Positions 18,931-27,325 of a DNA stretch of 64,000 nt are shown piece by piece. Origin of the DNA: Pseudomonas arsenicoxydans (lineage in GTDB: Bacteria; Pseudomonadota; Gammaproteobacteria; Pseudomonadales; Pseudomonadaceae). Location of the stretch: contig NZ_RCZE01000002.1 in the NCBI RefSeq assembly GCF_006438915.1, positions 65,144 to 129,143 of the forward strand, in the 5' to 3' direction. How positions within the stretch are numbered: position 1 is the first letter of the stretch; every line of letters begins with the position of its first letter. Made by a program: the position numbers and the translations under genes. Under the pieces are notes generated by a model. It worked only from the letters and a program-made list of their open reading frames with translations. It did no database searches and was not told the DNA's origin.

Positions 18931-19061
18931 TGTGGCGAGGGGGCTTGCCCCCGTTGGGTCGCGAAGCGATCCTAAAACAGTCACCGCGATATTGAGTCAA
19001 TATCGCGGTGACTGGTTTGCGTCTGCTTCGCAGCCGAACGGGGGCAAGCCCCCTCGCCACA
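18931..19061. repeat. Nested REPIN with a perfect 18-bp inverted repeat at its centre
   Basis: The outer arms are TGTGGCGAGGGGGCTTGCCC and its complement (18931-18955 and 19037-19061). Inside them, CGCGAAGCG-type arms flank a perfect 18-bp inverted repeat at 18978-18995 and 18997-19014 with one spacer base. It lies upstream of the oligopeptidase B gene. Confidence 0.88.
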
Positions 19062-19116
19062 GCTCGCTCGCACAGGTGTGTCCCCCAAAAATTCGTACAA
19101 CGTTCGAGAGCCATCC

Positions 19117-21171
19117 ATGCCCTTATCCGCCAACGTTTCCGCCGCTCCGATTGCCCACAAGGCCGAAGGCGATGACCCGTATGCCTGGCTGCAGGAGCGC
19201 GACACCGACGCGGTGCTCGACTACCTCAAGGCTGAAAACAGCTATCAAGAGGCGTTGACCGCCGATCAGGCCGGCCTGCGCGAAACCCTGTTCGAAGAGA
19301 TCAAGGGCCGGATTCTCGAAACCGACCTGTCACTGCCCTCCCCTTGGGGCCCGTACCTGTATTACACGCGGACCACCGCCGGCGACGAGTACGCCCGGCA
19401 CTACCGCTGCCCGCGTCCGCTCGATGACAGCCTGCAACTTGACGAAAGCCAGGAACAACTGCTGCTGGACCCGAATGAACTGGCCAACGGTGGCTTCTTT
19501 TCATTGGGGGCGTTCAGCATCAGCCCCGACCACCAGCGTCTGGCGTACAGCATCGACGCCACGGGCGATGAGATTTACACGCTGTTCGTGAAGGAACTGT
19601 CCAACGGTCGCGTCAGCGAACTGGAGTTCCAGGATTGTGACGGCAGCATGACCTGGGCCAATGACAGCCTGACCCTGTTTTTCGGCGAACTTGACGACAC
19701 CCATCGCCCGCACAAACTGTTCCGTTATCGGCTGGACGGCACGGCCGCCGAAGAAGTGTTCCATGAACCGGATGGACGCTTCTTCCTGCATTGCTACCGC
19801 TCCAGCTCCGAATTGCAACTGCTGCTGTCCCTGGGCAGCAAGACCACCAGCGAAGTCTGGGCGCTTGACGCAGCCCTGCCGCATCAGGCCTTCACCTGCC
19901 TGGCGCCACGGGTCGAGGACCATGAGTACGACGTCGATCACGGTGCCCTCGACGGCCAATGGGCCTGGTTCATTCGCACCAACCGCGACGGCATCAACTT
20001 TGCCCTGTACAGCGCCGTCGATACCGACGTGGCGCCGACCGAAGCCGACTGGCAGAACCTGATCCCCCACAGCGACAGTGTGATGATCGAGGGCATGAGC
20101 CTGAACACCGGCGCCATGACCCTGAGCCTGCGCGAAGGCGGCTTGCCGATTATCGAAGTCCACCCACAAGGCCTGGCGCCTTATCGCGTGCAATTGCCGG
20201 ACGCGGCCTACAGCCTGCACGTCCAGAACAGCCTGGAGTTCGTCAGCGACAGGATCCGCCTGCGCTACGAAGCCCTTAACCGTCCGGCGCAAATCCGCCA
20301 GCTGGAACTGAGCAACGGCGAGCAGAAAGTGCTCAAGGAAACCCCCGTGCTCGGCCCGTTCGACGCCGATGCCTACGTCAGTCAGCGCCTGTGGGCGACT
20401 GCGCCGGACGGCACACAAGTGCCGATCAGCCTGGTGGTCAAACGCGAGCACCTGGGCCAACCCGTGCCGTTGTATCTCTACGGCTACGGCGCTTACGGCG
20501 AAAGCCTCGACCCGTGGTTCTCCCACGCCCGCCTGAGCTTGCTGGACCGCGGCATGGCTTTCGCCATCGCGCACGTGCGCGGCGGCGGCGAACTGGGCGA
20601 GGCCTGGTATCGCGCCGGCAAGCAGGAACACAAGCACAACACCTTCAGTGACTTCATTGCCTGTGCCGAACATCTGATTGCCAACGGCTTCACCACCGCG
20701 CCGAAACTGGCGATCAGCGGCGGCAGCGCCGGTGGCTTGCTGATTGGCGCGGTGCTCAATCAACGGCCGGAGTTGTTTGGCGCGGCGATTGCCGAAGTGC
20801 CGTTCGTCGACGTGCTCAACACCATGCTCGACCCGGACCTGCCGCTGACCGTCACGGAATACGACGAATGGGGCAATCCTGAAGAGCCGGACGTTTATGA
20901 TCGGATCAAGGCCTACGCCCCGTACGAAAACGTCACCGCGCAAGCCTATCCGGCGACCCTGGTGATCGCCGGCTACAACGACAGCCGTGTGCAGTATTGG
21001 GAAGCGGCCAAGTGGGTGGCGAAATTGCGCGCGACCAAAATCGATAGCAACATCCTACTGCTCAAGACCGAACTGGGTGCCGGGCATGGCGGGATGAGCG
21101 GTCGATATCAGGGATTGCGTGACGTAGCGCTCGAATACGCATTTTTGTTCAAGGTTTTGCGGATTGCCTGA
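19117..21171 (+). CDS. ptrB: Oligopeptidase B (S9A serine peptidase)
   Basis: A 684-residue member of the prolyl oligopeptidase family; oligopeptidase B cleaves short peptides after Arg or Lys in the cytoplasm. The N-terminal beta-propeller (residues ~80-400) is followed by an alpha/beta-hydrolase domain with Ser537 in GGSAGG, the Asp in GYNDSRVQYWEAAKW and the His in GAGHGGMSGRYQ. The start at 19117 gives MPLSANVSAAP, the usual Pseudomonas length; an in-frame start at 19078 would add 13 residues and run into the REPIN region. Confidence 0.9.
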   Translation: MPLSANVSAAPIAHKAEGDDPYAWLQERDTDAVLDYLKAENSYQEALTADQAGLRETLFEEIKGRILETDLSLPSPWGPYLYYTRTTAGDEYARHYRCPRPLDDSLQLDESQEQLLLDPNELANGGFFSLGAFSISPDHQRLAYSIDATGDEIYTLFVKELSNGRVSELEFQDCDGSMTWANDSLTLFFGELDDTHRPHKLFRYRLDGTAAEEVFHEPDGRFFLHCYRSSSELQLLLSLGSKTTSEVWALDAALPHQAFTCLAPRVEDHEYDVDHGALDGQWAWFIRTNRDGINFALYSAVDTDVAPTEADWQNLIPHSDSVMIEGMSLNTGAMTLSLREGGLPIIEVHPQGLAPYRVQLPDAAYSLHVQNSLEFVSDRIRLRYEALNRPAQIRQLELSNGEQKVLKETPVLGPFDADAYVSQRLWATAPDGTQVPISLVVKREHLGQPVPLYLYGYGAYGESLDPWFSHARLSLLDRGMAFAIAHVRGGGELGEAWYRAGKQEHKHNTFSDFIACAEHLIANGFTTAPKLAISGGSAGGLLIGAVLNQRPELFGAAIAEVPFVDVLNTMLDPDLPLTVTEYDEWGNPEEPDVYDRIKAYAPYENVTAQAYPATLVIAGYNDSRVQYWEAAKWVAKLRATKIDSNILLLKTELGAGHGGMSGRYQGLRDVALEYAFLFKVLRIA

Positions 21172-21228
21172 GGAACTTGGCCCGGCGTTCCGGTCTTAAC
21201 ACCAGACCCCGGGCCCAAAAGCACACAC

Positions 21229-21333
21229 AACCCCTGTAGGAGCCTGGCTTGCCAGCGATGAGGCCATCACATTCAACATCATCATTGACTGTGACACCGC
21301 AATCGCTGGCAAGCCAGGCTCCTACAAGGGGTT
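21229..21333. repeat. REPIN of the 'GTAGGAGCCTGG' family
   Basis: The inverted arms CCCTGTAGGAGCCTGGCTTG and its complement, each about 30 nt with only terminal differences, are separated by about 40 nt. It lies between ptrB and the CNBD gene. Confidence 0.88.
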
Positions 21334-21383
21334 GGGAACATGCCGAAAACCTGAATCAGACACAAGAAAAAGACCGTGACGAC

Positions 21384-21857
21384 ATGTCAGAACCGACCTT
21401 ACTGAACAACGAAATTCGCGACTGGCTGATGGACTGCGGCCTGTTCGACCAACTGCTGCCCGCCGACTTCGCGGCGGCCTCGGGCTATTTCAGCATCAGC
21501 ACCGTGGCGCAGGGCGAGGAGATTTTCCACGAGGGTGATGCCGGCAGCTTCATGTGCATCATTCACACCGGCCAGGTGGCGGTACAAAAAACCAACGGTG
21601 ACGGGCAACTGGTGACCATGGCGACGTTGCGCAGCGGTCGCTCGTTCGGCGAGATGGCCGTGCTGGACGGAGAGCGCCGCTCGGCCAGTTGCGTTGCCGC
21701 GAGCAACTGCCAGCTGCTGAACCTGGGCAAGGACTCGCTGGAAAAGATGATCAACGACGCGCCGAAAATCGCCGCCAAGATCATTCGCGCCCTTGCCGTT
21801 TCCCTTTCCAAACGCTTGCGCATGGCCGACGGGCAACTGCTTTCGCAGCAGGTTTAA
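21384..21857 (+). CDS. Stand-alone cyclic nucleotide-binding domain protein
   Basis: A 157-residue protein that is almost entirely one cNMP-binding beta-roll: EIFHEGDAGSFMCIIHTGQV, then the phosphate-binding cassette FGEMAVLDGERRSAS, which keeps the Glu and Arg needed for ligand binding. It has no helix-turn-helix or catalytic domain, so it is not a Crp/Fnr regulator by itself. The ATG at 21384 was chosen because the frame upstream lies in the REPIN. Its partner is unknown. Confidence 0.85.
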   Translation: MSEPTLLNNEIRDWLMDCGLFDQLLPADFAAASGYFSISTVAQGEEIFHEGDAGSFMCIIHTGQVAVQKTNGDGQLVTMATLRSGRSFGEMAVLDGERRSASCVAASNCQLLNLGKDSLEKMINDAPKIAAKIIRALAVSLSKRLRMADGQLLSQQV

Positions 21858-22144
21858 CCGCCCGGCGACTTGGCCTTCGAGGTGTTGGATTCGATCCCCG
21901 GCACGGGCTGGTCCTTGGTTGGCGGGCTGGGCATTTCAATCGGCACCAATGGCGGACCACCGCTACCCGGCCCGGCTTTGGGCAAGGAACGCACGTTGAT
22001 TTGCGGATACGGCGTCGGTGTCGCGGTGCCGGGCGTACCAGACGTGGGCACGGGGCTGACGGGGATGGGTTGCAGCATTTGCGCCTGCACAGCAGTAATC
22101 GAGAGCGCGGCCAGAGCAATGGCCGTTAGAATAGTGCGCTTCAT
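21854..22144 (-). CDS. Small proline-rich secreted hypothetical protein
   Basis: A 96-residue protein with a clear signal peptide (MKRTILTAIALAALSITAVQAQ) and a Pro/Gly/Thr-rich remainder likely to be disordered in the periplasm. The start at 22144 places the Lys-Arg pair directly before the hydrophobic core. It overlaps the end of the CNBD gene by 4 nt in convergent orientation and is divergent from the spermidine-synthase-like gene. No function can be given. Confidence 0.65.
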   Translation of the reverse strand: MKRTILTAIALAALSITAVQAQMLQPIPVSPVPTSGTPGTATPTPYPQINVRSLPKAGPGSGGPPLVPIEMPSPPTKDQPVPGIESNTSKAKSPGG

Positions 22145-22239
22145 CAATGGCTCCGTTGGCCTTGTTGTCACTTTCAGGCTACTCCCAACGGCGTCCGTTT
22201 GCCCTCACCGTTTATGCCAATCCTTCTCAAGAGAGCCCC

Positions 22240-22926
22240 ATGAAACGTTTCGTTCTGCTCGACACTGCCCCTATCCCTGAAAACGGCGGTGCCCTGTGCC
22301 TGTTCGAATACGGTGAGGATTTCGTCATCAAGATCCAGGGTGGCGACGGCGGGCAACTGATGAACACTCGCATGCACGGCTCCGAGGACGCATTGGCGGA
22401 GATTCCGTGCCGCAAAGTCGCCGGCCGGCCGAATTCGCGGGTGCTGATCGGCGGCCTGGGCATGGGCTTTACCCTCGCCTCGGCGCTCAAGCATTTGGGC
22501 AAGACCGCCGAAGTGGTGGTCGCCGAGCTGGTACCGGGCGTGGTGGAGTGGAACCGTGGACCGCTGGGCGAGAAAGCCGGCAACCCGTTGCTCGACCCGC
22601 GCACCGTGATCCGCATGGAAGACGTGGCCAAAGTGTTGCAAGCCGAGCCCCAAGGCTTCGACGCGATCATGCTCGACGTCGACAACGGCCCCGAAGGCCT
22701 GACCCAACGAGCCAATAGCTGGCTCTATTCCGCCGGTGGCCTGAGCGCCTGCGCCAAGGCCCTGCGGCCAAAAGGCGTACTGGCGGTGTGGTCGGCCAGC
22801 GCCGACAAGCAGTTTTCCGAAAAATTGAAGAAGGCCGGTTTCAAGGCCGAGGAAGTCCAGGTCTTCGCCCATGGCAACAAGGGCACACGTCACACCATCT
22901 GGATTGCCGAGAAGCTCAAGGGCTGA
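22240..22926 (+). CDS. Spermidine synthase-like Rossmann-fold protein
   Basis: A 228-residue protein with the nucleotide-binding loop VLIGGLGMGFTLASAL, an acidic strand end (VVVAELVPGVVEWNR) and IMLDVDNGPEG, as in spermine/spermidine synthase and related methyltransferases. It is shorter than SpeE and lacks a clear polyamine site, so the substrate is unknown. The ATG at 22240 follows GAGAG. YajD starts 49 nt downstream and may be co-transcribed. Confidence 0.8.
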   Translation: MKRFVLLDTAPIPENGGALCLFEYGEDFVIKIQGGDGGQLMNTRMHGSEDALAEIPCRKVAGRPNSRVLIGGLGMGFTLASALKHLGKTAEVVVAELVPGVVEWNRGPLGEKAGNPLLDPRTVIRMEDVAKVLQAEPQGFDAIMLDVDNGPEGLTQRANSWLYSAGGLSACAKALRPKGVLAVWSASADKQFSEKLKKAGFKAEEVQVFAHGNKGTRHTIWIAEKLKG

Positions 22927-22975
22927 GCTAAACTCCCGTCATAACCGTCATTAGTCTTTTTACAAAGGTGAACCC

Positions 22976-23347
22976 ATGAGTTCGTCCACCCCGACCAATA
23001 CTTCGAAGCTGGACCGCATTCTCGCCGACAACCAGCGCGACAAGGAAATGGGCTATCGCGACAAAGCCCTGAAGATGTACCCGCACGTGTGCGGCCGCTG
23101 CGCCCGTGAGTTTTCCGGCAAGCGCCTGAGTGAACTCACCGTGCACCACCGTGACCACAACCACGACAACAACCCGCAAGACGGCTCGAACTGGGAACTG
23201 TTGTGCCTGTACTGCCACGACAATGAACATTCACGGTATACCGACCAGCAGTATTTCCACGAAGGCTCGCTGAGCACGCCGAAAATCGCCAAGGCGACGC
23301 ATAACCCGTTTGCGGCGTTGGCTGGGTTGATGAAGAAAGAAGACTGA
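22976..23347 (+). CDS. yajD: YajD-family HNH nuclease
   Basis: A 123-residue protein with a compact HNH domain: zinc-binding CGRC, the ELTVHHRDHNHDNNP block with the catalytic His, NWELLCLYCHDNEH with the second CxxC and the last His. The YajD family is widespread in Gammaproteobacteria and its role is not settled. The start follows AAAGGTG. A REPIN begins shortly after the stop. Confidence 0.88.
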   Translation: MSSSTPTNTSKLDRILADNQRDKEMGYRDKALKMYPHVCGRCAREFSGKRLSELTVHHRDHNHDNNPQDGSNWELLCLYCHDNEHSRYTDQQYFHEGSLSTPKIAKATHNPFAALAGLMKKED

Positions 23348-23370
23348 ATATCTTCAGTGACCGGGCTGGC

Positions 23371-23458
23371 CCCTTCGCGAGCAAGCCCGCTCCCACATTC
23401 GAACGAGTTCCTTCAGGAGTATACGGTTGAATGTGGGAGCGGGCTTGCTCGCGAAGGC
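23371..23458. repeat. REPIN
   Basis: Two inverted copies of the GCGAGCAAGCCCGCTCCCAC core flank a spacer containing CGAGTTCCTTCAGGAG. The spacer is nearly the same as that of the REPIN at 24511-24600. Confidence 0.9.
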
Positions 23459-23546
23459 AATTGCCCGGACACCACCAATCTCAAACTGAACACCCCTCCC
23501 CCAATCCCCGTATAATCGCCGTTTTTTCCCCGAAGGCACCCCGCTC

Positions 23547-24017
23547 GTGGCAGACAAACGGTACAGCTGCATTGGTTTGTATAACCCCAAATCACCGGAA
23601 AACGTCGGTTCGGTCATGCGTGCCGCCGGCTGCTATGGCGTGGCGTCCGTGTTCTACACCGGCAAGCGTTATGAACGCGCCGCCGACTTCGTCACCGACA
23701 CCAAGCGTGTCCACTACGACATCCCGCTGATCGGCATCGACGACCTGAAAAAAATCCTGCCGCTGGGCTGCGTGCCGGTGGCCGTGGAACTGGTCGAAGG
23801 CGCGCGCTCCCTGCCGGAATACACCCATCCGGATCGCGCGCTCTACATCTTCGGCCCGGAAGACGGTTCGCTGGATAAAGAGATTCGCGACTGGTGCGAA
23901 GACGTAGTCTATATCCCGACCACCGGTTGCATGAACCTGGCGGCCACCGTCAACGTTGTGCTCTACGACCGCATGTCCAAAGGGCTCAACACCCGTTCCG
24001 GGGCGAAATTTCGCTGA
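23547..24017 (+). CDS. SpoU/TrmH-family RNA 2'-O-methyltransferase
   Basis: A 156-residue SPOUT protein with motif 1 NPKSPENVGSVMRAAGCYG, motif 2 IFGPEDGSL and motif 3 IPTTGCMNLAATVNVVLYD, which form the knotted S-adenosylmethionine site. It would methylate a ribose in tRNA or rRNA; it differs from TrmL and TrmJ in length and sequence, so the target is open. The start is a GTG at 23547 before MADKRYSCIGLYN. Confidence 0.88.
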   Translation: MADKRYSCIGLYNPKSPENVGSVMRAAGCYGVASVFYTGKRYERAADFVTDTKRVHYDIPLIGIDDLKKILPLGCVPVAVELVEGARSLPEYTHPDRALYIFGPEDGSLDKEIRDWCEDVVYIPTTGCMNLAATVNVVLYDRMSKGLNTRSGAKFR

Positions 24018-24108
24018 TTCGATGCACATCCGATGGAACAAGCCGCCCGCTTCGGCAGTCAGCTTAACTATCCACGACTGAAGCAGCTTTCCTGCCAGGA
24101 GAAAAATC

Positions 24109-24486
24109 ATGAGCGAACTCAAACGCGTAGAACGCATCGAATCCACCCCGTTCCAGACCCGTACCGAGCACAACGTTTACGGTTGGGAGCGCGCCGGCTC
24201 CGTGGCCGGTGGCGTGGTGATGATGGGCAAGGGCCTGCGTCGCGGCGGGATTTTCGGCTTGATTCAACTGGCGATCGGCGGTGTGGTCCTGGCCCGCGGG
24301 ATTACCGGGCACAGTTCGGTCAAAAGCATGATCGAGAAGAGCCGCCAGGACATGGATAACGTGCGGGCGAAGATTGAGCGGGCCGGGGCGGAGTTGAGCA
24401 AGCTGAAGGCGAATGCCGAGGCGGCGACCAACACCGCTACGGTGACGGGGAATGATTCGTTGAAGTCGCCGAAGACTGGGGTTTGA
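24109..24486 (+). CDS. Small membrane protein (DUF2892-like)
   Basis: A 125-residue protein with a conserved N-terminal part (FQTRTEHNVYGWERAGSVAG), one or two short hydrophobic segments (GIFGLIQLAIGGVVLARGI) and a C-terminal coiled-coil-like region (KIERAGAELSKLKANAEAA). This resembles DUF2892/YgaP-type small membrane proteins. AGGAG lies well placed before the ATG. The function is unknown. Confidence 0.75.
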   Translation: MSELKRVERIESTPFQTRTEHNVYGWERAGSVAGGVVMMGKGLRRGGIFGLIQLAIGGVVLARGITGHSSVKSMIEKSRQDMDNVRAKIERAGAELSKLKANAEAATNTATVTGNDSLKSPKTGV

Positions 24487-24510
24487 TCCGAAGAATTTAG
24501 TGAGGCTTAG

Positions 24511-24600
24511 GGCCTCTTCGCGAGCAAGCCCGCTCCCACATTCGACCGAGTTCCTTCAGGAGAATGGGGTCGAATGTGGGAGCGGGCTTGCTCGCGAAGG
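24511..24600. repeat. REPIN, near-copy of the one at 23371
   Basis: The same inverted REP cores as at 23371-23458, with nearly identical spacer sequence (CGACCGAGTTCCTTCAGGAG). It sits between the DUF2892-like gene and the convergent peptidase-like gene. Confidence 0.9.
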
Positions 24601-24605
24601 CGGTG

Positions 24606-25835
24606 TTACTGAAGCAACTCGGTATCGAGGACTTTGGAAGGCTCGCCAATGACGCTTTCCGCGAGTTGAACAAACGCCTTGGTATCGACACTTTCCAGAT
24701 GCATCGCCCCGCGCAACACATCATCCAGCGAACGTTTGTTGCGCGTCTTCAAGCGGATCTCGCGGTCCAGTTCCTGTAACAACACCACCGCTTTCGACAC
24801 CTGCGCAGGGTTGATCTGGTCACCACGCAAGGTCGTGACCTTCTGGCTGTCCTTGACCAGCTTGCCATGCAAGCTCTCATAGCGTTCATCGCTCATACCG
24901 CCAGCACGGCGCACCAGTTCGATGGCGTAAAACTCGGCAAACCCTTCAGTGATCCAATCGCTGCGCTGTTTATCATTGATCCGTGCGAACACCTGCGCCA
25001 ACTCACGCACCAGCGCACTGCTGCCGCTTTCGCTGACCAGAGGCAGACGCGTGTTCAGGTAGATCGAATCGTGCGCGGCAAGGCTGCCGCGCCACACCGG
25101 GTCGTTGGCGCCGACAATCAGCAGCTTGCCTGGATGACGCGGAAACACGGCTTGCACTTGCGGCCAGACGAAGGTCAAAAGCGTCAGCACGTCCATGCGA
25201 CGCATGCCCTGGCCCTGAGGCGATGAGACCGTGACTTCGGTCTCCCCCAGCCGCGTGCGACGGCTGCCAAGGTGGCCGGCGAGCATCCAGCCGGTAGGCC
25301 GGTCGAACAGTCGGGACACGTTGTCGATGCGGAATTTGTTCTTGCCGATCCGAGGCCAGGCGGTTTCGACGCTTTTCCAGCCGTTGGGCAACTCGAACTC
25401 AAGGCGTGACACCAGCTCGATGCCGTCCTCTTGATCGAGTTTGGCGGCTGGCACCAGATCATCACCTCGCATCAACGCCCAGGTCGGCGTCATGCGCGTA
25501 TCGAAACTGCCGCTCTTGCGCTCATGGCTGATGCGCACGCGGTAGGTCAGGCTGGCCTTGTCGGCGGCTGGACGCCAGACCCCCCGCGCCGATTTGCCCG
25601 GTGTCATTTGCCATTGGCCGTCGGCCTTGAAGTCGCTGTAGCGGCTGCCGTCACCCAAGTCAAAATCCAGGCTGCGCACCGCCGAGCCCTGCGCCAACGT
25701 CAAGCGCACCTCCGCCTGATCGCTTTGCGGCAACAGGCGCACGTGGTAATCCAGATCGACTTTCTTCGCCGCCCACACGGACGAACTCAGGGCCAGTAGC
25801 CCCACTGACAACGCCAGCCGCCATCCCACAGCCAT
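24606..25835 (-). CDS. Secreted gluzincin-like protein with degenerate zinc site
   Basis: A 409-residue protein with a signal peptide (MAVGWRLALSVGLLALSSSVWAA), a beta-rich middle part and a helical C-terminal part. At residues 277-281 the sequence is RELAQ where a metallopeptidase of this fold has HExxH, and 16 residues later comes WITEGFAEFY, the usual third-ligand helix. Both zinc-binding His are therefore replaced (R277, Q281) while E278 and E297 remain, so it is probably not an active peptidase. The start at 25835 is set by AAGGAG 6 nt upstream. REP elements flank both ends. Confidence 0.72.
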   Translation of the reverse strand: MAVGWRLALSVGLLALSSSVWAAKKVDLDYHVRLLPQSDQAEVRLTLAQGSAVRSLDFDLGDGSRYSDFKADGQWQMTPGKSARGVWRPAADKASLTYRVRISHERKSGSFDTRMTPTWALMRGDDLVPAAKLDQEDGIELVSRLEFELPNGWKSVETAWPRIGKNKFRIDNVSRLFDRPTGWMLAGHLGSRRTRLGETEVTVSSPQGQGMRRMDVLTLLTFVWPQVQAVFPRHPGKLLIVGANDPVWRGSLAAHDSIYLNTRLPLVSESGSSALVRELAQVFARINDKQRSDWITEGFAEFYAIELVRRAGGMSDERYESLHGKLVKDSQKVTTLRGDQINPAQVSKAVVLLQELDREIRLKTRNKRSLDDVLRGAMHLESVDTKAFVQLAESVIGEPSKVLDTELLQ

Positions 25836-25845
25836 ACACACTCCT

Positions 25846-25958
25846 TGTGGCGAGCGAGCTTGCTCGCGCCGGGCTGCAAGGCAGCCCTGGATTTTTGTCA
25901 TCACCGCCTGTTTTGTGAGTGCTACGCACTCAAGCGGGAGCAAGCTCCCTCGCCACAG
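25846..25958. repeat. REP-like inverted repeat of the 'TGTGGCGAG' family
   Basis: TGTGGCGAGCGAGCTTGCTC on the left and the diverged complement GGGAGCAAGCTCCCTCGCCA on the right, about 65 nt apart, with a small internal hairpin GGGCTGCAAGGCAGCCC. Confidence 0.8.
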
Positions 25959-25977
25959 AGTAAAACATCAGCCGGAA

Positions 25978-26427
25978 TTAACCCGCGCGGAATATCAGGT
26001 GATCTTCCCAGTCATCTTCTGGCACGCTGCCTTCGGCGAGCATGCGCCCGGATTGTGAAATTCGTTGGCGGTGCACCTCATCGCGGTCGCCGCACACCAG
26101 GTGGTGCCAGAGCGGCAGGTCCTTGCCTTCACTGACCAGGCGATAGCCGCAGGTCGGAGGCAGCCATTTGAACTCGTCGGCCTTGCCAGGCGTGAGCTGG
26201 ATGCAGTCCGGGACGAAGTCACGCCGGTTGGGGTAATCGGTGCACTGGCAGGTTTTCAGGTCGAGCAGTTTGCAGGCGATGCGCGTGTAATAGACGCTGT
26301 TGTCGTCTTCATCTTCGAGTTTTTGCAGGCAGCACAGGCCACAGCCATCGCACAGCGACTCCCATTCCTCTTGATTCAGTTGATCGAGGGTTTTGCGTAT
26401 CCAGAACGGTTCAACTTTGGCGGCCAT
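25978..26427 (-). CDS. YcgN-family cysteine cluster protein
   Basis: A 149-residue UPF0260/YcgN protein. Cysteines are grouped as [12 protein letters not shown] near residue 23 and again as [14 protein letters not shown], a pattern thought to hold a metal or Fe-S cluster. It has the family length and the conserved start [23 protein letters not shown]. The biochemical role is unknown. The gene stands alone between two intergenic regions. Confidence 0.9.
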   Translation of the reverse strand: MAAKVEPFWIRKTLDQLNQEEWESLCDGCGLCCLQKLEDEDDNSVYYTRIACKLLDLKTCQCTDYPNRRDFVPDCIQLTPGKADEFKWLPPTCGYRLVSEGKDLPLWHHLVCGDRDEVHRQRISQSGRMLAEGSVPEDDWEDHLIFRAG

Positions 26428-26591
26428 GGCTCAAGCATCAACATCAGGTGGTGAAAAGGCCGCCAGTCTAGTGCCAAGGCCCTTGTGGGCCAAGCATTGG
26501 CGACTGCCGGTAGAACGGACTTGTCAGTTTTTGCGCCGCCCAGTAGGGTTTCGCGTCGCTCCCTCACTTAAAACGTAGCAAGGATCTCTCG

Positions 26592-27185
26592 ATGAGTGCT
26601 AATCCACGCGTTGCCGACTATGCCATCCACCCGCAGTTTACCGATCGCTGGTCGCCCCGCGCGTTCTCCGGCGAAGCGATTCCTGAAGAGACGTTGTTGA
26701 GCTTCTTCGAAGCCGCGCGCTGGGCTCCGTCGGCCTATAACTCGCAGCCTTGGCGGTTTCTCTACGCGCGTCGCGACACGCCAAACTGGGAGCGTTACCT
26801 GGGACTGTTGAACGAATTCAACCGCAGCTGGGCACAACACGCCTCGGCGCTGGTGATCGTGATCTCGAAAACCACCTTCACTGCGCCGGGCGCGACCGAA
26901 GAAACGCCGGCGCTGTGGCACACCTTCGACACCGGTTCGGCGTGGGGCCACCTGGCGTTGCAAGCGAGCCTCAGCGGCTGGCACACCCACGGCATGGCCG
27001 GTTTCGATCAGGAGCTGACCCGCAAGGCGCTGAACATTCCCGAAGGTTATGCACTGCATGCAGCCGTGGCAGTGGGCAAACTGGGGGATAAGGCGACGCT
27101 GGCAGATTACCTGCAAGCGCGTGAAGAACCGAGCCCGCGTCGCCCGTTGAGCGAACTGGCCGCCGAAGGTGACTTCACCCTCTAA
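26592..27185 (+). CDS. Nitroreductase-family flavoprotein
   Basis: A 197-residue FMN-dependent nitroreductase fold protein. RWSPRAFSGEAIPEETLLSFFEAARWAPSAYNSQPWRF is the FMN-binding front part, and SAWGHLALQASLSGWHTHGMAGFD forms the central region. It would use NAD(P)H to reduce a quinone or nitro compound; the natural substrate is unknown. AAGGATCTCTCG precedes the ATG. It ends directly before a REPIN. Confidence 0.87.
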   Translation: MSANPRVADYAIHPQFTDRWSPRAFSGEAIPEETLLSFFEAARWAPSAYNSQPWRFLYARRDTPNWERYLGLLNEFNRSWAQHASALVIVISKTTFTAPGATEETPALWHTFDTGSAWGHLALQASLSGWHTHGMAGFDQELTRKALNIPEGYALHAAVAVGKLGDKATLADYLQAREEPSPRRPLSELAAEGDFTL

Positions 27186-27202
27186 GCAACACCGCAAAAC
27201 CA

Positions 27203-27310
27203 ATGTGGGAGCGGGCTTGCTCGCGAAGGCGGTGTATCAGTCAACACCTATACCAACTGACATACCGCCTTCGCGAGCAAGTCGAATCGTCGCACCGCCG
27301 CTCCCACATT
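27203..27310. repeat. REPIN with an altered right arm
   Basis: The left arm has the usual TGTGGGAGCGGGCTTGCTCG core. In the right arm the core is interrupted: GCGAGCAAG is followed by TCGAATCGTCGCACCGC before CGCTCCCAC, where other copies have only CC. Confidence 0.88.
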
Positions 27311-27325
27311 TGATTGAGGGTGAAC

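Noticed and set aside
19501..20943. 480-codon open frame on the minus strand
   Set aside because: It mirrors the oligopeptidase B gene, whose catalytic triad is complete. The antisense product shows only low-complexity runs typical of shadow frames.
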